Virus record (IMG/VR): IMGVR_UViG_3300027849_000047
Span: 1 to 28,274 of that record
Strand: one strand, 5' to 3'
Length of the DNA: 28,274 nucleotides
DNA from: a virus
Shown here one piece after another: positions 6,063 to 14,140 of this stretch (position 1 is the first letter of the stretch; every line of letters begins with the position of its first letter). Both the position numbers and the translations under genes were made by a program. Under the pieces are notes generated by a model. It made no database searches, had not been told where the DNA came from, and saw only the letters and a program-made list of their open reading frames with translations.

Positions 6063-7376
6063 ATGAAATTCGGACAAGACTTTGAAAAGATCTTTTTTAA
6101 ACTATCCCTTGCTAAGCCAAAATACTTAGAGACTATTAAGAAAGGTTTTTACTCTTCTGATGATATCGATACTTTACACTATTTAGCATCTAAATTCTAC
6201 GAGAAATTCCACGAAACACCTTCTAAAGACCAAATGTTAGTTCTTACAAAGAACCCAAAGGTTAAAGGTAAAATTGAGGAAGATATTGTAGATATTATTT
6301 ACAGCGTAGATCTAGTTAATTACGATGACGAATGGTTAACATCGACAGCAGAATCTTGGATTAAATGGAGAAACTTTGATAGTACCTTAATGGATACGAT
6401 CGAGTATGTTAAAACAACAGAAGTTACTCCAGAGAATACAGATTCTATTATTCAAAAAGTAAAGACATTAATAAACGATAGAAATTCTATTATATTTAAT
6501 TCAGACATTGGTCTTGATTTCTTTAAAGCAGAGGATCATTATAGCGAACAAAGAGTTAAAGTAAGTACTGGATATCATTTCTTAGATAGAGTTCTTAACG
6601 GAGGTTACGATAAAGATGGTTCTCTAGTAGTTTATGTTGGAGAACAAAACATTGGTAAATCAATTTTCTTAGCAAATGACGCTGCGAATTTTGTAAAGAT
6701 GGGAGTTAATACCGCATTTGTTTCCGCAGAGATGGCAGCACATAAGGTAATGAAACGTATCGGAGCAAATATGTTAACTATTCAAATGAATGATTACGAA
6801 GAAAAGGCAAAGAACGTAGATTTAATGAGACGTAAAATTGAAACTGTCGGGGATGGATTAACACCACCCGGTCAGCTTTTCATAAAGCAGTTTCCAACTT
6901 CACAGGCAACGGTTACGGATATAGAAGCTTATTTAAAACAAATAGAAGAAGAACGTAAGATTAAACTAGGTGCAATAGTTATTGACTATATTAACATCTT
7001 AGCAAATTATAGAGCACCAAACTCTGAAAATATGTACTTAAAGATCAAGCAAATTGCAGAAGATTTAAGAGCAATGGGAGTAAGAAACGGATGGTTGATA
7101 GTTACAGCAACTCAGATTAATAGAAACAATTATAATTCCAGTGATATTGGAATGGGAGATGTTGCAGAATCTGCAGGTCTTTCGCATACTGCCGATCTAA
7201 TGTTAGGTATTATACAGGATGATATGATGAGAGCATCAAATGAATACTGGTTAAAGATATTAAAAATTAGAGATGGTGAAGGTAAAGGAGTTAAATGTAA
7301 GTTAGACATTAACTATAATTACATGAGAATAACAGAAACAGACGAAGTGTCTAATTCAAACATACACAGCTTATAA
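6063..7376 (+). CDS. 41: Replicative DNA helicase gp41 (DnaB-like)
   Basis: 437 residues (T4 gp41 is 475). An N-terminal helical domain (about 1-150) precedes the RecA-like motor: Walker A GEQNIGKS at 193-200, then FVSAEMAAHKVMKRIGAN, Walker B-like AIVIDYINILANYR around 305-317 and VTATQINRNNYNS, the DnaB-family motif 3-like segment. DnaB-family helicases form a hexameric ring that unwinds the lagging-strand template 5' to 3' and recruits primase. It starts its own transcription unit from the 6013 promoter. The stop overlaps the next start by one base (TAATG). The Walker A has Asn-Ile in place of the common Ser-Gly residues, but the Gly-Lys-Ser is intact. Confidence 0.92.
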   Translation: MKFGQDFEKIFFKLSLAKPKYLETIKKGFYSSDDIDTLHYLASKFYEKFHETPSKDQMLVLTKNPKVKGKIEEDIVDIIYSVDLVNYDDEWLTSTAESWIKWRNFDSTLMDTIEYVKTTEVTPENTDSIIQKVKTLINDRNSIIFNSDIGLDFFKAEDHYSEQRVKVSTGYHFLDRVLNGGYDKDGSLVVYVGEQNIGKSIFLANDAANFVKMGVNTAFVSAEMAAHKVMKRIGANMLTIQMNDYEEKAKNVDLMRRKIETVGDGLTPPGQLFIKQFPTSQATVTDIEAYLKQIEEERKIKLGAIVIDYINILANYRAPNSENMYLKIKQIAEDLRAMGVRNGWLIVTATQINRNNYNSSDIGMGDVAESAGLSHTADLMLGIIQDDMMRASNEYWLKILKIRDGEGKGVKCKLDINYNYMRITETDEVSNSNIHSL

Positions 7377-7819
7377 TGAGAACAAAAAGAGACAAAATAT
7401 TCGATAATACTTTCGAAGAGACTGAATACGAATTCGACACATCAATGACATTTGAGCTATCGCCAAGAGTTGTAGATAATAGACCAGAAGAAGATAAAAT
7501 TGAAGCTAATTTAATAGCTGAAAATATACACTCTTTAATATTAAATTCTAGATATAAGAAATTTAATGAGATTGATGAATTTCAACAAACTGTTAAATTA
7601 AAGAAAATAGACATTAATGAGGTTTATGAATTCATATCAGACGAGACTAGAGAAGATCATTCATTAGTTGATGTATTTTCAGAGTTATGTGATTACTTCA
7701 ATATAAACCCTACCCGTTTTTATCAATCACTTGGTAATAAATTTAAAGAAGAGCTAATAGAGCAGCTTGACGAAAGAACGGACATCTTAAGAAAAAAGAA
7801 CATAAACAGACTATTTTAA
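7376..7819 (+). CDS. Possible gp33-like late-transcription co-activator
   Basis: 147 residues with a disordered, acidic N-terminal third and a helical C-terminal part (SLVDVFSELCDYFNINPTRF, then LGNKFKEELIEQLDERTD), ending KKNINRLF. The layout resembles gp33 of T4-like phages: a small helical protein that bridges RNA polymerase and the sliding clamp, with the clamp-binding residues at the extreme C-terminus. The final -LF is shared with the polymerase half (STSLF) and RNase H (TKELF) here, both expected clamp partners. I have no single diagnostic motif, so gp33 is a hypothesis; another clamp-binding replication accessory protein is the alternative. It overlaps gp41 by one base and is followed by gp47 after one base. 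Confidence 0.45.
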   Translation: MRTKRDKIFDNTFEETEYEFDTSMTFELSPRVVDNRPEEDKIEANLIAENIHSLILNSRYKKFNEIDEFQQTVKLKKIDINEVYEFISDETREDHSLVDVFSELCDYFNINPTRFYQSLGNKFKEELIEQLDERTDILRKKNINRLF

Positions 7820-7820
7820 T

Positions 7821-8936
7821 ATGATTGACGGTAAAATCTTAAAAAGACCTGTAAAGAGGATTTGGATTTTAGGTGATATGCATCTAGGTGTAAGATCAAA
7901 TTCAATGGAATGGTTAGAAATCCAAAAAGACTTTTATGAAAACCAATTCATACCAACCCTCAAAAAGAATGTAAAACCTGGAGATATATTAGTTCAGGTT
8001 GGAGATGCATTCGATAACAGACAAAGTATAAACTTAAAAGTATTACATTACGCTGTAGATCTTTTTGAAAGACTTGGTGAAATACTGCCAGTTCATGTTA
8101 TTTGTGGAAACCATGATATATGGGCTAAGAAGAGTAATGATGTTACATCAATCGATAGTTTAAAATGGATTCCAAACGTTGCAATCTATAAAGAACCTAA
8201 AGAATTTAAATGGGCAGATAAGAGAGTATTGTTGATGCCATGGAGAAAAGACACGGATCATGAAGTTGAAACTCTTGCAGAATATCCACATTCAAATATT
8301 GTGTTTTGTCACTCTGAAGTAAGAGGTATTAAATTAAATGCAAAGGTTACTAATTTACATGGAGTTGAAGCAAACTCATATGATAATTATCTTGCAGTTT
8401 TCTCAGGACATATACATTATAGACAAACTAAAGGTAGGTTAAGAATGGTTGGAGTTCCATATCAATTAACAAGATCGGATGCAAACAATTCAAAAGGATT
8501 TGACCTTGTTGATTTAGAGACTATGGAAGAGACTTTCTTCGAGAATGATAGATCACCAAAATTTGTTAAAACGTATCTTACAAGTCTTTACAACGTGCCC
8601 TTGGGAGAGTTTAAAGATCAAATACGCAACAACTTTGTAGATTTATTCGTACCATCCCATATTGCAGCTTCTAATTCATTATCTAGATTGATTAATACAA
8701 TCCAATCAGTTAGTCGTAAAGTAGAACCTAACATATATGAACAAGATACATTTATTGATAAGGATATGTATGATATGGAAGAAATAGAAGAACTCTATAA
8801 GAACTATAACATAATGCATCTTTGTAACATGTATATTGATGGAATGTCACACGATGATGAAACTAAAGTACAAATTAAGGATAGAATAAAGAAATTGCAC
8901 GATCTATGTGCATATAACTACGATAGCGACCACTAA
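7821..8936 (+). CDS. 47: Recombination nuclease subunit gp47 (SbcD/Mre11-like)
   Basis: 371 residues (T4 gp47 is 339). All calcineurin-like phosphoesterase motifs are in order: GDMHLG (Asp19, His21), GDAFDNR at 61-67, GNHD at 96-99, CHSE at 163-166 and GHIH at 196-199. These coordinate two metal ions in Mre11/SbcD nucleases. With gp46 it forms the complex that resects DNA ends for UvsX-dependent recombination and helps degrade host DNA. The C-terminal 130 residues would be the capping and gp46-binding region. The stop overlaps the gp46 start by one base (TAATG), fitting equal production of both subunits. Confidence 0.95.
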   Translation: MIDGKILKRPVKRIWILGDMHLGVRSNSMEWLEIQKDFYENQFIPTLKKNVKPGDILVQVGDAFDNRQSINLKVLHYAVDLFERLGEILPVHVICGNHDIWAKKSNDVTSIDSLKWIPNVAIYKEPKEFKWADKRVLLMPWRKDTDHEVETLAEYPHSNIVFCHSEVRGIKLNAKVTNLHGVEANSYDNYLAVFSGHIHYRQTKGRLRMVGVPYQLTRSDANNSKGFDLVDLETMEETFFENDRSPKFVKTYLTSLYNVPLGEFKDQIRNNFVDLFVPSHIAASNSLSRLINTIQSVSRKVEPNIYEQDTFIDKDMYDMEEIEELYKNYNIMHLCNMYIDGMSHDDETKVQIKDRIKKLHDLCAYNYDSDH

Positions 8937-10609
8937 TGAAGATTCAATCAATAGAGTTTAAGAATTTTGCAAGTTACGGTAATTTAATTCAAAAATTAGA
9001 ATTTGAAGACGATTCTTCTGAGTTATTTTTAACATTAGGTAAAAACGGACACGGTAAAACCACAATTGCTAACGCGATTGTTTATGCGTTATACGGTAAA
9101 GTTGAAGGTGTTAAGATGGCAGATTTACCAAACAGAATAAATAAAGAATTATGGGTAAAGATTAATCTACAATGTGGAACTACTGAAGTTAGCATTGAAA
9201 GAGGATTGGCACCTAGTAAATTTGAAGTTCGTTTAAACGGGGTTGAGTTTGATAAAGCTGGTAAAAGATCAGTACAGGAATATTTAGAAGAGGAAATCTT
9301 TGGAATTCCATATCATGTATTTAAAAACATTATTATCCTTTCAGTAAATGACTTTAAGTCATTCTTAACAATGACAAATCACGATAAGAAACAGATCATT
9401 GATCGTATGTTTGGTTTTTCTATATTAAATGAGATGCAACGTCAGATTAAAGAAGAACGTAAAGGATTAAAGGTTGACATAGATGTGTACGAGCGTGAAT
9501 TAAAATCAATTAATGAGAATATAACATCAGTTAACATGCAATTAAACGAATTGATGGCAGAGTCTAATGAAAAAGACAAGGTTAAAATTCAAGAATTAAA
9601 AGATACTTTAATTAGATACTCAGGAAATAAGAATAAATTAGCAGAAGCTCAGAAAAATATAACTGAAAGCGTTAAAAATATTAAAACTAATTTAACTGAT
9701 GCAAGATCAGAAAAGACTTCATTGGAATTTGAACTACAATCATTAAAAGGCAAATTAAAGTTATACGAAAGTAACACATGCCCGACGTGTGAAGGTCCAC
9801 TTGAAGGTGAATTCCATACAGATCGTAAGGCTGAAATGGAAACTAAGGCAAATGAATTACCTTCTCAAATAAAAGATGCTACTATTAAATTAAAATCTAT
9901 TAATGATTCTATTGAATCTTTTAGATCTAAGGATCTTTTAATAAGAGATAAGGTTTCTTCTATTAATACAAATATTAATAACCTTAAGAAAGAATTGCTA
10001 AAGATTAAAGATTCTCTAGCAAAAGGATCTGATTTTTCTCATATGAAACAATTGATATCTAATTTTGAAACTCAGGAAACTGAAAAGATAGATGCAAAAT
10101 CAAAAGTTAATGCAGACTATTACTTCTTAGAGAATTTAGAAGAAATACTAGGAGAAGATGGTGTAAAAAACCTTGCAGTTAAAACAATACTACCAGGACT
10201 AAATACTAATATAGCGGCAATGATTCAAACAATGCATTTACCGTTTCATATTCGTTTTGATGAAAAGTTTGATTGTATAATTAATCACTTAGGTGAAGAA
10301 ATTAACCCAATGACTCTTTCAACCGGAGAACGTAAGAAAGCAGATTTTATTATCATTATAGCAATCATTAAAATATTAAAACTAAGATTCCCACAATTAA
10401 ACTTATTATTTCTAGATGAGTTATTAAGTTCAGTTGATGCGGATGGAGTTCACAATATTCTTAAAATATTAAGTAAGGTAATTAAAGAAGCAAAGCTAAA
10501 TACATTTATTATAAATCACTCAGTATTACCAAGAGAAGTATTTGATAAAGAGATTCATATTTTTAAAGAGAATGGTTTCTCAAAGTTTGAAGTAACAAAG
10601 GTAGATTAA
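8936..10609 (+). CDS. 46: Recombination ATPase subunit gp46 (SbcC/Rad50-like)
   Basis: 557 residues (T4 gp46 is 560). Walker A GKNGHGKT at 35-42; two coiled-coil arms flank a zinc hook with Cys282-Pro-Thr-Cys285; the ABC signature is STGER at about 462-466; Walker B LLFLDELLSSVDADG follows; and the H-loop is INHSVLP near 530. This is the complete Rad50 architecture in a short phage form. It dimerises through the hook and controls the gp47 nuclease by ATP binding. Last gene of the helicase operon; no terminator follows, and the candidate late promoter at 10613 comes right after its stop. Confidence 0.95.
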   Translation: MKIQSIEFKNFASYGNLIQKLEFEDDSSELFLTLGKNGHGKTTIANAIVYALYGKVEGVKMADLPNRINKELWVKINLQCGTTEVSIERGLAPSKFEVRLNGVEFDKAGKRSVQEYLEEEIFGIPYHVFKNIIILSVNDFKSFLTMTNHDKKQIIDRMFGFSILNEMQRQIKEERKGLKVDIDVYERELKSINENITSVNMQLNELMAESNEKDKVKIQELKDTLIRYSGNKNKLAEAQKNITESVKNIKTNLTDARSEKTSLEFELQSLKGKLKLYESNTCPTCEGPLEGEFHTDRKAEMETKANELPSQIKDATIKLKSINDSIESFRSKDLLIRDKVSSINTNINNLKKELLKIKDSLAKGSDFSHMKQLISNFETQETEKIDAKSKVNADYYFLENLEEILGEDGVKNLAVKTILPGLNTNIAAMIQTMHLPFHIRFDEKFDCIINHLGEEINPMTLSTGERKKADFIIIIAIIKILKLRFPQLNLLFLDELLSSVDADGVHNILKILSKVIKEAKLNTFIINHSVLPREVFDKEIHIFKENGFSKFEVTKVD

Positions 10610-10612
10610 TTT

Positions 10613-10621
10613 AGATATATA
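10613..10621 (+). promoter_or_regulatory. AGATATATA candidate late promoter (gp15-like gene)
   Basis: Exact motif copy 3 bases after the gp46 stop and 28 bases before the ATG at 10650. Marks the switch from replication to structural genes. Confidence 0.65.
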
Positions 10622-10649
10622 CTATATTAAAATTAAACATAGATAATTA

Positions 10650-11753
10650 ATGGCTTCATATAATTTAAAGTATAATTCAGACGATAGTATTATTAGACAT
10701 ACTATTATTGGCTTATTAGCTGATTTAAATAACAAGGTTTATTTTTACAGACAGCTAGCTGCAGATACTAGAAAAGCAATCGATATTCCTTTTTATTATT
10801 CTATAACAGGGGATGATCAATTTTTAAGAGATAATTTCTTATTCTCAACAGCTACTGGAACAGACTGTCACCCTAATACTGCATTTGCAGATGGTAACTA
10901 CGACGTGGTTCCAAGAGGGGTTGTAAATCTAACAGGAATGTCAATAGATGCTGATAAGTTAGTGAACAAACGAAATGTAGGTTCTTATACCAAAATGAAT
11001 AGTGATGGAGCTATGGAAGGTTATACTGCAGAATTTGAAATGATTCCAATTACATTATCAGTTGATCTTGAAATATTAGTAAGTTCTACATTAGATGCTT
11101 TTAAAATAACTGAAAGATTAATTAAAACATTATATAAGTCTAATAGCTTTAATGTAGAGGTTGGTCACTTAAACGAAGCAACATACAGATTAAATTCTTA
11201 TTATGCTATTCCAGAGGATTTTGAAATTCAATCGCCAATAGATTTTACATTTGAAGATAAGGATAAATACAAAATAAGTTTCCCAATTGAAATTAGTTCA
11301 TTCATACCTTCATTTGACTTTGATTCAGAGAGACATGTTGGTAATAGAATGTTTGAGATATTATCATCTACAATACCAACAACTGACGAAATAACATCAG
11401 GCGCAATTGAAACCTCTAAAATAACAGAAGATACAACAGAGGGAATTACTATTAATAGAGTACTTAGACCAGGATCAAGCTTTAATCAAGTGAGTAATCT
11501 ACATTCACCTTCAAGCCTAGACTCTACAGTACCTTTAGACAGTACAATAAATACTGGATTAGTTGTAATTCAAAGCGGATCATATAACCAAGAAAAAACT
11601 CTACTTTCAACAAACGGTACAGTTACAATAGATGCTTCTAATTTTGCAGGAGCTACTAGTATTTCGATAGCAGTTGGAGGGGTTGTTAATATTAAATTCT
11701 ATTCTGGACAATGGTATATTGTAAGCTCTTCAAACACAACTATAAATTACTAA
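10650..11753 (+). CDS. 15: Tail sheath stabilizer/completion protein, gp15-like, with C-terminal extension
   Basis: 367 residues. The first 235 residues follow T4 gp15 in order: R-x-T-x-x-G-x-L near the start and YFYRQLAADTRKAIDIPFYY (RQL, then a basic residue, then IP-Y), VVPRGVVNLTGMSID (T4 has LPRINLHLVDFSY), and IPITLSVDLEILVSSTLDAF followed by KITERLIKTLY. In T4, gp15 caps the tail tube and sheath and joins tail to head. The last 120 residues have no T4 counterpart; they are Ser/Thr-rich, then a beta-rich end (TLLSTNGTVTIDASNFAGAT and on to FYSGQWYIVSSSNTTINY) like small phage tail or fibre domains. The gene lies away from the terminase and neck genes, after gp46. A late-type motif precedes it. 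The assignment is from remembered sequence similarity. Confidence 0.6.
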   Translation: MASYNLKYNSDDSIIRHTIIGLLADLNNKVYFYRQLAADTRKAIDIPFYYSITGDDQFLRDNFLFSTATGTDCHPNTAFADGNYDVVPRGVVNLTGMSIDADKLVNKRNVGSYTKMNSDGAMEGYTAEFEMIPITLSVDLEILVSSTLDAFKITERLIKTLYKSNSFNVEVGHLNEATYRLNSYYAIPEDFEIQSPIDFTFEDKDKYKISFPIEISSFIPSFDFDSERHVGNRMFEILSSTIPTTDEITSGAIETSKITEDTTEGITINRVLRPGSSFNQVSNLHSPSSLDSTVPLDSTINTGLVVIQSGSYNQEKTLLSTNGTVTIDASNFAGATSISIAVGGVVNIKFYSGQWYIVSSSNTTINY

Positions 11754-11762
11754 AATTAATTA

Positions 11763-11771
11763 AGATATATA
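11763..11771 (+). promoter_or_regulatory. AGATATATA candidate late promoter (11796 gene)
   Basis: Exact motif copy in the gap between 11753 and 11796, 24 bases before the ATG. Confidence 0.65.
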
Positions 11772-11795
11772 ATAAAATAAATAAAACTAAATAAT

Positions 11796-12554
11796 ATGAC
11801 AACTAACATTTTAGCACCTTTCTCTATTAATGAGAATACGTCTACATTTTACGTTAACGGAAGATTATTCGAAATGAATGATAACGTTATCACGGAAATA
11901 GAAAAAACATCAGATTCTAATATGAATGCTGCAATTGCTGCTTTTGAATCTTTTGAATTTTCAAACGAAAAAGTAACATGGTTCTCTGGAGCTTCTAAAT
12001 TCGTTTATAGCTTAACTGAAGGAACGTTTACAAATAACGGAACTTTAATAGCTGAAGGAACTTTTACAAACTATGCATTAGCATCTGGATTAGTAAGATA
12101 TGAAAACAAAGGAACTGCTGAATTATTTGCTACACTTCCAACATTAGTTGAAAACTTCGTAGTATTAGACTTCGCAGCAACATTTGAAGGAAACTCAAAT
12201 ACAGTTAACATATTTAAAATCGAAGAAAAAGTATATGTTTCAAGATTTAACAATGATAATAAAATTGGTAAATTCTTTGAAGCAACTGCAAATGAAGCTT
12301 CTACGTATATTACAGAACAAACTGGTGAAAACGCATATTCTTTCTTAACAGAATTATTAGAAGGTGAACAAGCTGGTCAAGCTGAAAAAGCATTAACTAT
12401 TGAAACTTATCAAGATATGGTAGCATTCTTAAAAGATCAAAGAGGTTTATTAGCAACTGCTGATAAGTCTATCACAGAGATCAAAGCAGCAGATACCTTA
12501 ATAAATGAGGAAATCTCAGTATGGGAATCTAAGATCACTGAATTACAAGCATAA
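11796..12554 (+). CDS. Unknown late protein, probably virion-associated (252 aa)
   Basis: 252 residues, acidic, with no signal peptide or membrane segment. The N-terminal two thirds look beta-rich, with a short internal repeat (EGTFTNNGT then EGTFTNYAL around 75-95). The last 60 residues are helical (ATADKSITEIKAADTLINEE), probably a coiled coil. I do not recognise a family. It forms a single-gene unit between a candidate late promoter and a strong terminator, an arrangement suited to an abundantly made product such as a decoration or tail protein; this is inference. Confidence 0.65.
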   Translation: MTTNILAPFSINENTSTFYVNGRLFEMNDNVITEIEKTSDSNMNAAIAAFESFEFSNEKVTWFSGASKFVYSLTEGTFTNNGTLIAEGTFTNYALASGLVRYENKGTAELFATLPTLVENFVVLDFAATFEGNSNTVNIFKIEEKVYVSRFNNDNKIGKFFEATANEASTYITEQTGENAYSFLTELLEGEQAGQAEKALTIETYQDMVAFLKDQRGLLATADKSITEIKAADTLINEEISVWESKITELQA

Positions 12555-12576
12555 TCAAACTAGATTAAATATTTTT

Positions 12577-12603
12577 AAAAGGGAGCTTCGGTTCCCTTTT
12601 TTT
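12577..12603 (+). terminator. Rho-independent terminator with UUCG tetraloop
   Basis: Stem AAAAGGGAGC 12577-12586 with GTTCCCTTTT 12591-12600 (one G-U pair) closed by cUUCGg (loop 12587-12590), T tract through 12603. cUUCGg loops are exceptionally stable. Confidence 0.92.
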
Positions 12604-12607
12604 CATT

Positions 12608-12637
12608 TAGAAACAAAACAACATTTTTATGTATAAT
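12608..12637 (+). promoter_or_regulatory. TAGAAAC-N17-TATAAT promoter of the gp55 gene
   Basis: TAGAAAC 12608-12614 (one mismatch to TTGAAAC), 17 bases, TATAAT 12632-12637, then ATCTAAATA. Located just after a terminator and 20 bases before the ATG of the late sigma factor, so gp55 would be made before the late genes it switches on. Confidence 0.72.
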
Positions 12638-12657
12638 ATCTAAATAAAGAAATAACA

Positions 12658-13032
12658 ATGGCTCGTAAGAAAAATTACTTAAATAATAAAGACTTTTATG
12701 CTCAAATGGTTTTATCCAAAGACGCAGACAAGTTAACCCCAACAGCTGAGAAGATGCTAATTCTTCTAGCTGAGAAAACTATTAATAAAATGAGATACGT
12801 GAGTGAGGATGATCGTAATGACTGTCTTCAATTTGCAATGTTAGATTTATTAAAATATTGGAGAAACTTTAATCCTAAATATCCTAATGCATTTGCATAC
12901 TTTACAGAGATTGCAAAGAGAGGATACGCTAAAGGATGGAATAAGATTCACCCTCAGAAATATAAAGGAACTATATCAATTACAGGTTCTAATGATAACG
13001 GAGGAGAACATTCAGGAATATACACCCTTTAA
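12658..13032 (+). CDS. 55: Late-transcription sigma factor gp55
   Basis: 124 residues; T4 gp55 is 185, so this is a compact version. The N-terminus (RKKNYLNNKDFYAQMVLSKD) and the core (EKMLILLAEKTINKMRY, then DDRNDCLQFAMLDLLKYW, then FNPKYPNAFAYFTEIAKRGY) match the gp55 family; the P-x-A-x-AYFTE-I signature in a sigma region 2-like helix is especially recognisable. gp55 binds host RNA polymerase core and recognises the -10-like late promoter; in T4 its C-terminus contacts the sliding clamp. Here the end (GEHSGIYTL) lacks an obvious hydrophobic-acidic clamp motif. The likely target sequence is the GATATATA motif found before the structural genes. Confidence 0.85.
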   Translation: MARKKNYLNNKDFYAQMVLSKDADKLTPTAEKMLILLAEKTINKMRYVSEDDRNDCLQFAMLDLLKYWRNFNPKYPNAFAYFTEIAKRGYAKGWNKIHPQKYKGTISITGSNDNGGEHSGIYTL

Positions 13033-13038
13033 TTATCA

Positions 13039-13527
13039 ATGTCAATAAAGAATGTTAAACCAACTAAGAACTCAGGATTCAGTCAAGGATATTATCATCC
13101 AAAGTTTCCAGAGAAATATATAGGACCCCAGCCAATAATTTATAGAAGCTCATGGGAAAAGAAGTTTTGTATATGGTGTGACATGAATGATAAAGTAATT
13201 AATTGGTCAAGTGAGCCAGTTGAAATAAAATACTGGTCAAGACAAACTAATAAAGCACATAAGTATTATCCAGACTTTTATTTTAAACAATTACAACAAG
13301 ACGGGACACATAAAGAGTATTTAGTTGAAATAAAACCAAAAGCACAGATACAAAAACCTCAAATACCTAAGAAAAATTCAAAAAAGGCTTTAGCGTCTTA
13401 TAAATTCTTAGCTGAGGCTTACGTAAGAAATATGGATAAATATAATGCGGCTAAAACATATAGTGAAGGTCGTAATTGGAATTTCATAGTACTAACTGAA
13501 GACACTATATTAAATGGGTTACGTTAA
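13039..13527 (+). CDS. 4: Head completion protein gp4 (restriction-nuclease-like fold)
   Basis: 162 residues (T4 gp4 is 150). YRSSWEKKFCIWCD (35-48), VINWSSEPVEIKYW and YYPDFYF (about 76-82), then EYLVEIKPK (about 93-101) match gp4 and the TnsA/PD-(D/E)xK nuclease pattern, with Glu40, Asp79 and Glu97-x-Lys99 as candidate catalytic residues. In T4, gp4 acts with gp2 to finish packaged heads before tail joining. It begins 6 bases after gp55 and overlaps the next gene by 14 bases. Being downstream of the 12608 promoter it may be expressed early as well as late. Confidence 0.85.
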   Translation: MSIKNVKPTKNSGFSQGYYHPKFPEKYIGPQPIIYRSSWEKKFCIWCDMNDKVINWSSEPVEIKYWSRQTNKAHKYYPDFYFKQLQQDGTHKEYLVEIKPKAQIQKPQIPKKNSKKALASYKFLAEAYVRNMDKYNAAKTYSEGRNWNFIVLTEDTILNGLR

Positions 13528-14095
13528 GGACAGAATAAAAGAACTATCAAGAACTGCAGGTAGCAAGAAGAGAGCACGTAAAAATGCCCAAACTTGGTAT
13601 ACTGAAAGTTCTGCTAGTAGGAAAATAGTAGAGGTAAAAGCTACTAGAGACCGTTTTCAGCCTGGTAAAATATATGTGTTTGATTATAGTCCTATGACTA
13701 AAGATCTACCATGGTATGATAAGAATCCTGTGGTATTAGCACTTGAAGGTGTTGAAGGTAACGATTTAGGTGTAAATTTAAATTTATTGCCGATTGGTGT
13801 TAAAGAACAATTATTAGATGATCTATATACTAGAATGGGAGGACCTATTAAAAGTACATCTAATAAATCATATGATGCTGAAAAACAAAGAGCCCTTAGA
13901 ATAACGTACGATGGAATGAAAGCATACTTAGAAAGCACTGGATGTGTTTTTGCTATTAGAAGATATAATCCTAGTAGAAAAACAAGACAAACAGTTGTAA
14001 GTTATTTAAAATGGCCAGAAATTGCACTATGTGATTTCATTAGTTTAAATGGTACAACGATCACACAAATACGACAAATGTTTTCTAAACAATAA
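13514..14095 (+). CDS. Conserved hypothetical phage protein next to gp4
   Basis: 193 residues. The N-terminal 35 residues are very basic (RIKELSRTAGSKKRARKNAQ). A middle domain contains PGKIYVFDYSPMTKDLPWYD followed by NPVVLALEGVEGNDLGVNLN and LLP, a pattern I associate with conserved structural or packaging proteins of marine T4-like phages. I cannot assign it to a T4 gene: the neighbour gp4 makes a gp2 (DNA end protector) role conceivable, since T4 has 2 and 4 together, and the basic N-terminus fits DNA binding, but I have no sequence match. It overlaps the gp4 3' end by 14 bases and is followed by the portal's candidate late promoter. Confidence 0.7.
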   Translation: MGYVKDRIKELSRTAGSKKRARKNAQTWYTESSASRKIVEVKATRDRFQPGKIYVFDYSPMTKDLPWYDKNPVVLALEGVEGNDLGVNLNLLPIGVKEQLLDDLYTRMGGPIKSTSNKSYDAEKQRALRITYDGMKAYLESTGCVFAIRRYNPSRKTRQTVVSYLKWPEIALCDFISLNGTTITQIRQMFSKQ

Positions 14096-14100
14096 GAAGA

Positions 14101-14109
14101 AGATATATA
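14101..14109 (+). promoter_or_regulatory. AGATATATA candidate late promoter (portal gene)
   Basis: Exact motif copy 5 bases after the preceding stop and 31 bases before the gp20 ATG at 14141. Confidence 0.68.
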
Positions 14110-14140
14110 TAAAACAAATAATATAATAATATAAAATACA

